DNA of 64,000 bases from Allolobophora icterica (lineage: Eukaryota; Annelida; Clitellata; Crassiclitellata; Lumbricidae). The position numbers were made by a program, and so were the translations under genes. Numbering within the stretch: the stretch's first letter is position 1; each line of letters opens with the position of its first letter. The stretch is from positions 35,525,179-35,589,178 of the forward strand of contig OY744614.1 in NCBI GenBank assembly GCA_963556255.1. The letters run 5' to 3'. Under the pieces are notes generated by a model. It was not told the DNA's origin. It did not search any database and saw only the letters and a program-made list of their open reading frames with translations. Of this stretch, positions 11,463-24,167 are shown piece by piece.

Positions 11463-13625
11463 TAAATACCTTAATATCTAAGTCCCCAAGGGATCAAGGG
11501 ATCATTATGTACCTTGGGGCATCAAAAAAATAATAATAATGTGTCATCAAGCACATCAGTGTCTGAGCAGACCTGCAACAAGCCACACTGTGAATACTGT
11601 GTTCAAAGTTAAAATGCTAATATAATAACAACATCAAATATAAGACTAATGGTTATTGTGCAATGAAACTGACCTTTCGTACGGATAGGCACCAAGGAAC
11701 CGATCCAGTTCTTGCTTGTTGGACTCAATTCGTTCCTGTTCCTCAGCCGTAACCAATCCAGGCTTCATGTCTGCAGACACAGAAATCATCACAGAATATT
11801 AAGTATGCTAGACAAATGTACTGTTCAGTTGCCCTCGTATAGTGCAGTAAAAACAGTTCTTGTAACATAAGTAATGAGATAGAAAAGTAATTACTTATTT
11901 GCCACTGTAGGAAAAGAAATTTTTTACCATTCAAAGCACAAAAACAACTAAACAACTGCAATATAGAGTAATGCAAAGCTGTTGTTCGTCTATTCTTCTT
12001 CTCTCTTCCATTAGATGTGTGCTAACAATGACCATTGTACAAGATGGCTCCATTTCTTTCTGTCTCTGATAGCCATGAACAGTTTTGAACACATGGAGGA
12101 CATCCTGAGAGAGGTGAAGGAAGCTATGGGGATATTGAAAAATATTTGTCATCTATTATGTCAACAAAGAAAGGCTGAAGAACAAACAACGGAAAAACAA
12201 CTAACTTCAAAGTTTTCCTCGAACACTGCATGTCTCAACCACTGTCTGATAGCCTTGTTGTGCAGCAATAAACCCTAAATTTGCTGTCATGAAGGCAAGT
12301 GGCACAATTTTCTCCCTCATATTTATTACATTGTGATTTTTTTTAAATTTAGCATATAGATAGTGCCAAATTTTTAGGAAAAATGCTGCACTGCACTGAT
12401 ATATATGCATGATAGGTGCACCAATCTCTTTCCATTTTTCTCCATTATATAAAATCACTGGAAACAAAGAGGTATTGGACAATAAAAATCTGGCCTACCT
12501 TCCATCTGTTTGTCCCAGACTTTCACAAGGACTTCTCGCTGGTGGAAATTATGCATGAAGCCTGTACGTGGCGCTACCTGGTGGTCGATGCCTACAGCAC
12601 TGCAAAAGCAAATGGGAAAGTGAGTTTTAAAGTTCATTGTACATGTATCTAAGTATGTATGTATATATACTTATGTATGTATGCCTATCTGTACTCTGTA
12701 TGTATGTATGCCTATCTGTATGTATGTATGCCTTTATGTCTGTCTGTATGTATGTATGTATGTCAATCTGTGTGTATGATGATGATGTATGACATTGTAT
12801 GCATGTATGTATGTATGCATATAAATGTATGTGTGTATATGTAGGTATATATCTGGACTTTTATCAATTACAGTTTATGGACCCTCAAAATCGCTATGAA
12901 CATGGCTGTACAAGAGATCTAAACAGGTGGGTCTTAACAGAGCTAGAAAAAGCAACTTGAGCAGAGTATAAAGGGACAGCTCAAATGGCTACATGGGAAG
13001 ATTGTTCCAAAGGGATGGACCAATGCACAAGCGTACACAGTGCACTCGTGTTGATGTATGGCACTATATCTCTAGAAGTCTGCAAGTCATGGCTGAGAGC
13101 AAGATGCATTAAATTACCTCTCAAAGTGGATTTTCTTCAGAGTAATTAAATTTGCACATACAGCAATTTGTTATAAGAAAAACATTCAAATGACACTAGT
13201 GTTTCTTCAGGTCCTGAAATCAAATGACGCCATTCCTCTCTATTTTGTACACTAGTGCCTACATTGCATGTACTTCTGATATTACTAGTCATTAGCATCA
13301 AAATACTAGGACAAAGGACATGCAAGGGCTACTCAACTACCTGTACTGTCTATTAAAGTACTGACACTTGAACTTGATTTCTGAATACATGACACAACAC
13401 CAGTGTCACGAAACGAAATTTGGAATTATCAGATTCGAGGAATAACCTGTAGTAGATGAAGTGAACGCCTGGTGGGATCATCTTGACACCTTTAAATTCG
13501 CTCCCGACTTTCCACGAGTTGTAGTCAACACCGAATTCTGTGCCGGGAGGGACGTCGAGGAACACAACAGTGGCTCCCTCCTCGAAAAGCCACTGTGCCT
13601 GCTCTTGAGACACGGGCTCAGCCAT
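8903..13625 (-). CDS. AAR2: AAR2 splicing factor homologue (U5 snRNP assembly factor)
   Basis: Five exons join in phase to 382 residues: 13447-13625, 12499-12599, 11674-11770, 9783-10221 and 8903-9235 (stop included). Human AAR2 has 384. Landmarks are [19 protein letters not shown] at the N-terminus, [16 protein letters not shown], then [50 protein letters not shown], and [12 protein letters not shown] with FRWNFSG near the end. AAR2 binds Prp8 during cytoplasmic U5 snRNP maturation and blocks premature Brr2 loading; this is known for the family. The ATG at 13623-13625 is preferred because MAEP aligns with known N-termini; an AG at the end of TTTGCTTTATAG just upstream suggests a 5' UTR intron. 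Introns contain LINE fragments and microsatellites. All splice sites are GT/AG. Confidence 0.95.
10825..11400 (+). mobile_element. Decayed LINE reverse transcriptase 3' fragment in AAR2 intron 3
   Basis: Antisense to AAR2, the reading has family residues of CR1/L2-like ORF2 ends ([17 protein letters not shown], then YLPS, then [10 protein letters not shown]). It is interrupted by an (AAT)n run and about 75 bp of other sequence at 11060-11155. Frames are broken. Confidence 0.6.
11062..11155. repeat. Dispersed direct repeat, copy 1
   Basis: After an (AAT)n run comes GTGTCATCAAGCACATCAGT and about 60 more bases that recur at 11536-11617 with few changes, again after (AAT)n. This is a short interspersed element with an AAT-rich side or a local duplication. 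Confidence 0.7.
11416..11460. repeat. (AAT)n microsatellite
   Basis: About 14 uninterrupted ATA/AAT triplets in AAR2 intron 3. Confidence 0.95.
11536..11617. repeat. Dispersed direct repeat, copy 2
   Basis: Second copy of the sequence described at 11080-11155, in the same orientation and again preceded by AAT triplets. Confidence 0.7.
12650..12848. repeat. (TATG)n compound microsatellite
   Basis: TATG, TGTC and CTGT tetranucleotides in mixed runs inside AAR2 intron 1. Confidence 0.9.
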
Positions 13626-13829
13626 TGAACACCTATAAAGCAAATATACTAGGTAAGGTCAGTGTTTCTAGGTCAAGCCATACCCAATCACAGGTACTGA
13701 GCGAACTAATAGGCCAAATATTTTGACATAAAATGTGGTGGTTTTGCAGGGACTCCAAACTTCAATCTCTAGATGTAAACACCAGAACAAACTACATCCA
13801 GGCACACAAAAAATAATAAAACATCTGTC

Positions 13830-14480
13830 TCTCACAGTTATGTGCTAGTGAATCAGTCTGTTGCACGCTTGACTTCAAAATTTAAAACTGCCTTCACCAC
13901 TGCCACCTGCATTGTCCACTCAAGGCTAGATTACTGCACCTCCATCTTCCTCAGCCTTGAATCCATCCAAGTTAATCACCTGCAACTTATCCAAACCTCA
14001 CTAGCCGGAGTTGTCACCAGAATGCCCAAGCATCATCATATCACTCCATCCACAGATCACTCAATTGGCTAAATATCACAGAGCAAATCCATTTCAAAGT
14101 CCTATAACTAACCAACAATGTCCCCCCTTACAATACTCCCAGCCCAAGTATCTTCCAGAACAGTTCACCATCCAGCCAAGCCAGTCTACCTGATCATCCT
14201 CCTGTCTCACTCTTTCTCGACCTCTGGTCCCTACTCATCTCAAGTCTCTAACCGAGAGCTTATATCCCACACTGCACCATGATTCTGGAACAATCTCCCT
14301 CCTGAATTTGGCAAATTTTCGGTTCCTCCATCATCATTGCAGCTCACCCTCCATTGTCTGCCTTAGGCTCCTCTAACAATCAAAAACTAGGCTTTCCATT
14401 TAATACTCCTACCCTGACTCATCTGATCCTCTGCTTTCCAATTCTTCTCGACCTCCTCTCTTGATCTGGACCACCTGGCA
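13830..14480 (+). mobile_element. Decayed LINE ORF2 3' fragment (CR1/L2-like)
   Basis: The translation keeps VHSRLDYCTSIFLSLE, typical of the post-palm region of CR1/L2-like LINEs, then HITPS and LQYSQPKYLPEQFTIQPS. The last string recurs in the minus-strand copy at 30220-30640. Several frameshifts and stops are present. It lies between AAR2 and CSN6. Confidence 0.75.
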
Positions 14481-15759
14481 ACAGAACTTGGATCTCCTTT
14501 TGACTACCTTTTGGACAACCTTTCTGACTTGAAGCAGCATTACTGAATAAGTGCCCTGCATCTAGCTTTCAAGTGGTGCTTTAGAAATTTGAGTTCATGA
14601 TTACGATGCCTCCTAAATGCAGCTTTATATGGTGCTAAGAAATTTTTGTGATTTACATCACAGTTCTGCACCACTCTACCCCGACAATCCTCCAATAATT
14701 TAATCAAACACACTTGTAAAAACATAAAGAACAATAGCGACTGCACTTTATGTTGGTCAGTTGTACATATTCATGTTCAATTTGGATTTTCATTCTGATT
14801 CAAACTCAACGGTAGTTTCATGGAACATGGTTAATTTGAGCCCCATACCAATTGATACAACCTGTGTCACTTAACAAAATCCCTTCTCTGGGTGGCAGTT
14901 CAAACTGTGGCTGTTCAAGAACTCAATAAATATTTTGGGGCATTTGCAAGAGTTAGCATTTGGGTGTTTTTAGTGCCATGCAAGTATTTCTGTAACAGTA
15001 AATCATAATCTTGTAATCACACATTTTTCTTCATCAGTGGCACTCTCCAACTGACAACACAGAACCACGATCAAACAGAATGATTTTCAAACGCTTACAG
15101 AACAGAGGCACGGTCTGCACGAAGCTGATGTAGGTTGCTGGGCAACTTTTAACTTTGACAAATTCAAGACATAAGTCAAAATCGGATCGCCTGCGAATCT
15201 GTCTTCTAGCTGAGACTGTGAATATCTTTCAGCTTACGACATATGCATCTCACTAATTTGATTCAACATTTAATTAAACAGGTATATAGAATGGCGCTAC
15301 AAAAGTTAGTCCTATACTAAATTTAACCAACATCGCTGTGGACTGCACTTAGAGTACTTTTCAAATTGTCGCAAATTTGCTCTTACCTTACTGAAGAAAA
15401 ATCTAACTATGATGACAAATTCAGTTTCCCATTTCAATTTTATCGAGACGCAAAACGATCAACAATTTCAACATGCGTTGGTTTTTCGTTTTGTGAAATC
15501 CATTTTTTGTGTAAGTTTCGTACTTTATCATTTTAGTAAAATTCGCTCAAAAATTACGTAATAAATATTTATTAATTAATATTTTAAGTATCTAGATTTA
15601 ATCTCTAAATATTTAATTTTATAACGTTTCTAAAATTATGTTTATATTTATGCGAAACTAACATGCTCTACTAAGCTAGCGTTAAATAACAGTTTACGTA
15701 TGATCTTTGGTTTTAATGGTGGATTATTTTACGAAGAAATTTTGCTGAGAATTTAAAAA
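14481..15759. other. Upstream region of CSN6; probable promoter area
   Basis: AT-rich, with no gene. The last 250 bases before the CSN6 ATG contain no clear TATA box at a fixed distance. Because AAR2 runs the other way and may have an upstream non-coding exon, this stretch could hold a bidirectional promoter. Part of a dispersed repeat lies at about 15060-15170 (GGTTGCTGGGCAACTT), shared with 24480-24765. Confidence 0.35.
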
Positions 15760-18700
15760 ATGGCGAGCAAAATGGATGTGGATTCTGAAAAAGTTGGCGT
15801 ACCGGCATGTGCTGTGTCGAGCGGGAGTGTTTCTGTTTCGCTTCATCCATTAGTTATTATGAACATTTCTGAGCACTGGACCAGAGTTTCGGCGCAGGAA
15901 GGCAAACCGATGCTTGGTGAGCTCTTCCGTTTCGCTTTCATTGCTCGTTACGTGGCCTATAAAAGCTGGAATATTTCACCTCTGTAAGGTCTTGTCGGCT
16001 TGAATGTAGCATAATTTTGTTGTATTAGAGTGGTAAGTTGGTTATGTTCCGTGTCTATGTAGGCATTTCGGGTTAAATAGTTGCCCCGTTGTTGGATTGC
16101 TGTGTTTCCGCCTCAGGACCGTGCTTCTAAAGTGTTTATGTAGAGGCATGTAAACAAGGGTGTTACTATTACCGGTAATTGTTCGCTTTGGGTCAGTTAA
16201 ATCCGGCTAAATGTCAACAATTTGGACATCTAAGAATGCAAGAGAAAATAAATAGAGTGTTGAGGACCGTGTGGCAATTATCCTGTGAAAAACAAGTTAG
16301 TTATCATTAAACATGTGCTGTGCCGTAAAGACATAGCATAGTATAAGCAGATTTTATATGTTATGCTATTTTTTTGGTCTGGAAATTGCTTTGTGGTTCA
16401 GGTACTTGCTTTGGCTACCACAGCCTTGGGAGGCATAATATTACAACTTGTCCTTCTGGGAACTCATACGTTTCCTGATGTTCTGCTTTGCAATAAAAAC
16501 TGAATGCACTGTTGTATGTACATTTATAGCAGTTTTTCTGAAGTGCTTGCCATATGTTTCTATAAATATTGTTCTTTTAGGCAAATGTAACTGGCTGCTT
16601 TAATTCTTTAATGACGAGAAGTATTGTTTTCACAGTAGCTTGTAGTACCTCCTCGTCTGTAGAGGGTATGAGGGTGTTAGTGAGCTCTAGATTTAACTAG
16701 AGATTGTTTTAAAATGTTCTTTTTATAAGCAGAAGAAGGTATAGTACTTGTGCTTTTTTCAACTTGTGTGTTTTAGTTGTGGGTGCACTTATTGGAAAGC
16801 AGAAAGGTCGCAACATTGAAATTATGAACTCATTCGAGCTACTGTTTCACATATTGGAAGGCGACGTGTTGATTGACAGGGAATACTACAATACCAAGGA
16901 AGACCATTGTACGTAAAAGAATATTTACTAACAACATTTTAAAGACATTGCAGATTCTGATAAAGTGCTCAGTGGCAGACATAATTATGTAAAGCATATG
17001 TTTCTGCCCAAGACCATACTGCTAGTTTATGCTTATAAAAATTACTATTAGATTACTATTATTATTCATTTATTAAGCACCACTATCTAATGACCAAGCA
17101 TCAGTCGATGGTGCTGAGCAACTCTGAGTGAAGGACTTGCAGGTCCCTACACAGTTACTGTCTCGGAAGAGGCTCAAACCTGTACTCTGCGTTACAGGTT
17201 GAGCACTCTTACCAGTCGTCTTGCCTTTGATAATGAATGCTAGTAAGTAAATAAGTGATACTTAAAGCTCATTGTGAAAATAATGACAGTGATTTAATAG
17301 TTGTTACCTTCAACAGTGCTTACGATAAGCAGGTGCATTTTCTGGTAGGAATTTGTAATATTGGCAGTGGTGTTGTACATCCAGTGAGTCTTTAATTACC
17401 AATTACCCTGAATAATATGACAATGGGTGACTAAAGTTCCATGTGCAATGAACAGGTAACCAAAAGTGTGTGTTGAAATTTAATCCTAGAGTTAAGCTTT
17501 GTGTTTAGAAACTACTTCCAGTTCATCTCTAGTGGAACAGTAATAGTTATAGTAAAGGTTTCATTTTCTTAATGACGAATTCATGTTGCTCTTCTGTACA
17601 CTGAGAGGTGTAGACTTGAAGAATTTTAGGCAATTTCATGTTGGACAATCCACGACCACTGAAAGCACTGTTTTTTATGATGTTACAATGAAAAGTTGTG
17701 GGCATTAAAATGCAGGACCAATAGTGACATTCATTCTTTTGTTTACAGTCAAGCAGGTATTCAGTGACCTGGATTTTCTTGGGTGGTACAGTACCGGAGA
17801 GCTGCAGCCAGAAGCCGACATCAAAGTGCACAAACAGGTAATGAAATGCTTCTCCTTACTGTGCTTGACTGCGCTAGTACAGAGTGTTTGGAGTTAACGT
17901 TATGTATTAGCTTATACACAGTAAACCCATTATAATGCATTGTCTTTGGGAGCCATCTCAAGAACTGCTTTATAACCAGATTTGTTATAAGATGCTGTTT
18001 TATATTCTATCAGAATTCTTGTTATAATAAAGAGTGTAGCATGCAGTGTCTGGTGTGTGTTGAGTACTGTAGAACTCCTGCTTCACTTCTCATTGGTGTC
18101 ACTAAGAGAGACCTGCGCAAACTACCAATGGTTCAATTATGTCTTGTTGATTATGGTAATAAGTAGACTGTTTGAGGCATGTGACATCTAAATCTAACGA
18201 TGACTTACATGTGAAAGTGAACTGATTTACCTTTAACCCAAACATGGTCAGCAGATGATAGGTGGAATCCAATGTCATGTTGAAACTGTATGCACATTTA
18301 ATATGACAAACAATTCACAACAAACATACAATCAAACAAATGCAAATAGCAACAAACAATCCACCAAACTAACCAGACACTGTCCAGGTACATTTGATTA
18401 ATTTACATTGTAACTGGCTTTTTGCGTCTGATAGGAAGCAATTTGAATTTCTCTTTGTTTAGATCTGCCAGATTAATGAAAGCCCAGTGTTTCTAAAGCT
18501 GAATCCTCAGGCTAGAAGTGCAGAGGTGAGTAGTTGACAGTTCTATTATTTAGCTTTCTAACTCTAGGCTGAACAGATTTGATTTTTGAAGTATTTTATG
18601 TTCTTTGAGATATTTTAGAAGTTCAATTTTTTACATATTATCAGCCAATTCACATTGGGATGAGACTGTGGCTGTTGGTAAATTTTTTACATGCCCTTGA

Positions 18701-21700
18701 GGTCACTCTGTCTATGATCCAGATCTACCATTATATTTCTTATATGTTGTTTTTCTTTTGTGCTTAAACTTAGAAATGAATCACTGACTGACTTATGTTT
18801 TAGTTTAAGTGGAAATTCTGAGAAATATTTAGATTTTGAAATTTCAATGTACACTAAATTCCATGTGCTGTACTATTGGCATGAAATTTGGTTGTTAGAC
18901 TATTATCACTTATTTTTTACAAAACCTTTTTACAGATATACTTTGATTTATGATGTATATGTGGGTTTTACATTTTTAGCTTCCTGTCAGTATTTTTGAA
19001 TCAGTTATTGATCTTGTTGACAAAGAGGTGAGCAATATACAAGTGTACTTACCTTGTTGTTTTCATCAATTAGTAGTTCCTAATATGATCACTAAGTGGC
19101 ATTCATGAATTGTAAAATTATTGCATCTTAAAGATCTCTACAGAAACAATTTATAAGAATTGTACTAATGTTATTTTAACAGACTGCATTATTTTTCTAA
19201 TTGCGGAGCTGTCTTAAGTGGTCAGAAGTGCTTGGTAACGAAGTGTTTTTGTCTTAGGCGTTATTATAATGACACTGTAGATGTCACTGGGTTAGAACAG
19301 AATGTAAAATTCAGCAAACTATATGTTGGTTATTCAATTATGTTTATTTGCTGATGTTGCAGCTGATATTTTCGGTAACAAGATAGAAGAGGCTCTGAGC
19401 TTTTCTCAAAACTGAGTCACAGATTTCTTAGCATTTCACAAACAACTGCACAGATTTGAGGCTTTGCTGTGACTTCCAAGACATGAAATCTCTCTTAAGC
19501 CCTTTGTTTTGTTGTTTCAAGGCAAAGATGAGGTTTGTTGAGTTGCCGTACGTTCTGGCAACAGAAGAAGCTGAGCGAATTGGTGTTGACCACGTGGCCA
19601 GGGTATCGACCTCCGATTCTGGAGAGTTATCATCTGGTATGATTTTTTTCTTTTTTATACCAGGGTACTTGATTTTCAGTGCAACTTATTTAGTGCAGCA
19701 ATAATTGCTTATTGCAAGAGACAATTAAAACACAAACTGTAACACACAGGACATGGTTGAGAGCATGAAAACAAAATTTCATAAAGTGTTCATTGTGATC
19801 GCATTATTGATCGAAAAATTATGATAATATGCAGTAGTTGATTTGGCTGCCCAATGTACTGTTATAAAATAGAATCAACTGTAGTCGAACTTTATTTTGT
19901 TCCTGAAAATGGGGCTAAATTTTTGATTTAAAATGTGTATTTTTAAAGTTCCAGTTAATGGAGAATTGGTTCATATTCTCTATTTGGGTTAAGTGCTTAT
20001 AAAGGAAATTTTTTGTGTATGATTTTAGCTGCGGAACATCTGTCAGCACAGCACAGTGCTATCAAAATGTTGCACAGCCGTGTCAAGCTAATTCTGGACT
20101 ACATCAAGGCTGCGGAGCAAGGTGAGCAAGCGTTGCAATTGGTTGTGTGCTATGGAACCACCTTCTTTCTATTCCACTTAGGGTTCGCCTTGTGGGCTGA
20201 GGTGTTTTCTACCATTACCCATTTTGTGATTGTTATACTGCTGCAGTTTGTTGTGTATCTACAGTTGCAGATTGGATTCTTAACTATGTTTTCCAAACAT
20301 TTCTAGTTTAAAGTTGTGGTTTTTATACACAAGACACTTGTTATGGTCAAGTAATGAGATGCCTTGCGGATATGTGCATTTGATTCACGTATCATGCAGA
20401 CCGTCAACTTCCACCGGCAGGCTGTCTCTGCCATCCACAGGAAACTTGCAATTCTGTGTCTTTAAACAATGTCTTATATGTGTAAATTTTCTTCAGTTTG
20501 ATAGGCACTTCTATACTTTTCTAGAAGTGATAGTCTTCACCTTTTATTGAAAGTGAAAATCATTCTGTATGGCTTTGGTTTTTTGTCATCAGAACAGTTT
20601 ACGAATTTCTTTAAAGATGCACTAGAAGCATGACGAGAAAAACTGCTTTATGGCATTTTATTGTCACACGTTTCCGATATTTTGTTCAATTAAGGACCAG
20701 TTTAAAATTAAAGAGATCCATTTCTGCAGTTTACTGGCATTTCCTGTATTTGGCTAATTTTTACTTTACAGATGTGATTATTTTGCCAGATAAATATTAT
20801 TTGAGCCTCTGTAACACTTATGTCAAATTTTTCAGGAAGTGTTCCGAAAAATCACGAAATTTTGCGGGAAGCTTATAGCCTGTGCCATCGTCTTCCTGTT
20901 TTGAACACGACAAAGTTCAGAGATGAATTTTACAACGTAAGTTGTCTTGACCATATCATTTTACAACGTAAGTTGTCTTGACCATATAATTTTACAACGT
21001 AAGTTGTCTTGACCATATAATTTTACTTCATGTACACTAGAAGTTTTACAGAGTTATAATGAAAGAGGGTGATCTTTCTTAAATATGCACTAGGAAGCAT
21101 ACATCCTGGTTGAATAAGAATTGTTTATTGACATGATTCTTTGGAAGGCATGGGACAACTGGCCCATGATCCAAATATGGCATGTTTTTGTGATTAAGCA
21201 TTACACTTACATGTGTGTTTGACAAGAGTTTAATTTTTTGATTAGGGCCATCCATATATTACATATGCAAAAAATCATATTTTCATACCCACAAACCCTC
21301 CCCCTCTCGTTGCACCTCATACATTTTGTGGACCCCCATGCGTACGTACAACTAAGCTTCTCTAACCTCCCTTTTACAAAAGTTACTTAGCTAAAGTCAT
21401 CTATAAGACATTTATTTTACCATAGGCTACTATTTATTTTTTGTAAACATCGTATTTGCTAGCTAAAATTTGTTACATAATACCCACATTTTGTCGAGAC
21501 CCCTCACCATACGCATCCGTACGCAAAATTGCCTATATCCGATAGGGACCTGCAAAGCTTCGATATTCGATTCGAAAACGAATCGGGCGGCGGTATTCGA
21601 TTCGAAAATGATGTCATGATTCGAAAAATTTCAAATCTTTTTTGGAAAAATGATTAGCCCTTTGTTGTAAACTAATTGTTTACTGGTTGTTGAATTTTGC

Positions 21701-24167
21701 GTGCAACACGGCACACGACGACAGCAAACCCTCAGCAACAGTGAATTGAAAAGGAAATTTCGTGAAGTAGGCCTACCTGTAATTTAGTTCTATGAACTGC
21801 ACATTTCTCAGGATTCTTACCCTTCACATAGATTTCATGCCCTGAAAATGGTTGCACTGTTTCCAAGCACCTATATTCGCGAATTCGTGAACAGTTCTTC
21901 TAAGATATGAAACTAACCAAATGCAAAAACGGATGCAGACTAACAGATGACAATCTCTCCAATGAACTTCGAATTGGCACTTCGAACATTAATGCAAACA
22001 TTCCAGATTTGTGTGGTGGGAAGAAGTGTCAGATCTCACCTTAATCATTATTATATATTAAATATTGCACATCTAGCAAATGGATGCATTGTACAGACTA
22101 ACAGTTTTATGTATTTTTAAAACTGAAGAAACTTTAAACATATTTTGTTTTTTATTGTAGTGTAGAACTGTAGTTATTAGGATAATTATGTTTTCATCAT
22201 AAAAATTATTTTCATTTATTTTAAACTTGAAGTTTAACCAAAATTAATATTTTCTCATTTTCTGGGGCAAATTAATCTGCAAAAATTAGCCTGCGATTGG
22301 CATACAGCCCCAGAGCTGCCCTTAAAATCTTAGGGCGGCCCTCTATTAAAAGAAGTTGCCCATGCATGGCTTAGATGAATGTAGGCCTACACCAAAGTGT
22401 GGTTATGCAATTGGTACAATAAAGAATATACTTACTTAACTCAAATTATTTGTGAGTTATTCTGTTAATTAGCTTAATGTTTTTTAAACTGCAGAAATGT
22501 TATTGAGATATTGATACTGTGGTAGGGCCTACGCCTGTCCTATCACGTACACACTATTTGAATTTCCAAACATGTTTTTGGTACCCGCTGATTCGAATTC
22601 GAATCTTAACCCTCGATTCGAGATTCGATTCGACGGAAAATTTATGATTCGCAGGTCCCTAATATCCGATCACCCCTCCCCTCATTGCGTACGTAATATA
22701 TGGATGGCCCCTTAGATTAATTTTAGTAGTCCTAATTTTAGTGCTTTGTTTTGATTTTAGCAATACAATGACGTGAGCTTGATTACCTATCTGGGCGTGC
22801 TCAGCAAGACGTGCAACACTATGAACCAGGTAAAAGCGTTAAGTGAAGTCTTTAATGGTAAATTTATGATTTCAGTGAAATTTGTGTTTTATTCGTTATG
22901 TTGACAAAGAGTGAACGTATTTAGCTTTTTCATGCTTGCTCTTGCATTTGTCAGTTGATGTTGGATGCCTGACTACCATTAAAGTACTCCACTGATTAAA
23001 TTTTTGGTTATACTTTATAACACACAAGATTTAGCTCTAAGTTTTATACACTCGTGATCTGACTGTTTTTAAACTGCCACATGATGTAGTGTTAGGTGAA
23101 CTGAATACAACCTAAGACTGTTTCAAAACCTAAAATAGCTAGTTTGCGCTATATGTACTAGTAGCACTTTTGAATAGTTAGCTATCTATTTCATGATTCC
23201 ATTGGTTACTTAGCTTCCAACCTCGGCTGTCCATCTCCCCTCCGTAGTGACTGACTGTACCTCTGATTCAAATATTGACATCTGGCACGTTAATCTCATT
23301 ATTCATTCATTCATTCATGTTTATACTTGTATGTGCATATCAGGATACATACAATGCTACATCGTGGTAAGGGGCCATCCATATATTACATACGCAACGA
23401 GGGGAGGGGTGCTCGGATTTATGCGATTTGTGTATGGGTGCGTATGGGGGCCTAGACAAAATGTGTACGTACGCAAAATAAATTTCTAGTTATGAAATAT
23501 TAATATCAGAACTAAAAACCAAATCACTGACTATATTCCTGCTTTATCAGTTTTATGTAGTATTAACACTTTTTGAAATGTAAGTGTTAGTGTTGTTGGT
23601 AATTTATTTCTTCATAACAGTTAACAAATTTTAGCTAGCAAATATTTAGTAGCCTACGGTAAAATAAATATCTTATAGATGACTTTAGCAATTAACTTTT
23701 GTAAAGGGGGGGTAAAGAAGCTTAGTTGTACATACACGTGGGGGAGGGCATCCACATAATGTACGAGGTGAAACAGGAGGTATGAAAATATGATTTTTTG
23801 CATACGTAATATATGGATGGCCCTAATTGGTAGGCAACAGTGTGGTGTTATATTTGACAGTGTTCTTACCCTGGTTCATGCTGGTAGCTCGCAACGGCTA
23901 CTGTCACTGACTACTATAATTTTACATCTTCTCTCTTGTGATGCATTTCTCCAGTATCCAGGGATTTATCCTTACCAGCCAAAGGGCCTAAAAAAGGAAA
24001 TGAGTGTCTGGGAAAGTTGTGTTATAGATTGCTTAAAATCAATAAGTGATAATAATAAAATCAATAATTGACTACTGTTTGGATTGTTGTTTTAGTTTGT
24101 CAGCAAGTTCAACCTGATGCACGATCGCCAGCAGATCAGCCGACGCATGCGCGGGTTGCTCTACTAG
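15760..24167 (+). CDS. COPS6: COP9 signalosome subunit 6 (MPN-domain protein)
   Basis: Ten exons join in phase to 312 residues: 15760-15916, 16777-16908, 17749-17837, 18463-18525, 18980-19027, 19522-19636, 20029-20121, 20836-20936, 22761-22829, 24096-24167. Human CSN6 has 327. The MPN domain begins near residue 20 ([17 protein letters not shown]) and continues through [20 protein letters not shown] and [10 protein letters not shown]. As in other CSN6 proteins, the JAMM zinc residues are absent, so it is the non-catalytic MPN partner of CSN5 in the complex that removes Nedd8 from cullins. The C-terminal helical part has [44 protein letters not shown] and [13 protein letters not shown] KTCNTMNQ, ending RRMRGLLY. 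The ATG is followed by a short acidic stretch as in relatives. All introns are GT/AG. The exon 8 donor is triplicated, and exon 9 lies between inverted MITE copies. Confidence 0.96.
17085..17235 (-). repeat. tRNA-derived SINE in CSN6 intron 2
   Basis: On the minus strand there is an A box (GACGACTGGTAAGAGTGC) and a B box (ACAGGTTTGAGCC) in the right order and spacing. Its end is not defined. Confidence 0.5.
20928..21029 (+). repeat. 31-bp tandem triplication over the exon 8 splice donor of CSN6
   Basis: The unit TTTTACAACGTAAGTTGTCT plus 11 more bases occurs three times with a period of exactly 31 bp. Each copy contains the exon end TTTACAAC and the donor GTAAGT, at 20937, 20968 and 20999. 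Only the first keeps the reading frame into exon 9, since 31 and 62 are not multiples of three. Confidence 0.95.
21245..22711. mobile_element. Harbinger-like MITE (copy 1), split by a nested hAT-like element
   Basis: The ends are GGGCCATCCATATATTACAT and its complement, ending GGATGGCCCC. It is flanked by TTA at 21242-21244 and 22712-22714, the 3-bp TWA duplication typical of PIF/Harbinger elements. Without the 1.1-kb insertion the element is about 340 bp. Copy 2 in opposite orientation is at 23371-23823. Both are in CSN6 introns. Confidence 0.85.
21543..22661. mobile_element. hAT-like non-autonomous element nested in the Harbinger-like MITE
   Basis: Perfect 11-bp terminal inverted repeats TAGGGACCTGC and GCAGGTCCCTA are flanked by the 8-bp duplication ATATCCGA at 21535-21542 and 22662-22669. 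ATTCGATTCG-type motifs are repeated near both ends. No transposase frame was seen. A LINE tail (AATAAAGAATATACTTACTT) is inside near 22420. Confidence 0.9.
23371..23823. mobile_element. Harbinger-like MITE (copy 2), inverted relative to copy 1
   Basis: The ends are GGGGCCATCCATATATTACA and TAATATATGGATGGCCC, flanked by TAA at 23368-23370 and 23824-23826. Its right part is the reverse complement of the left part of copy 1 over a long stretch. It lies in CSN6 intron 9. Confidence 0.88.
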
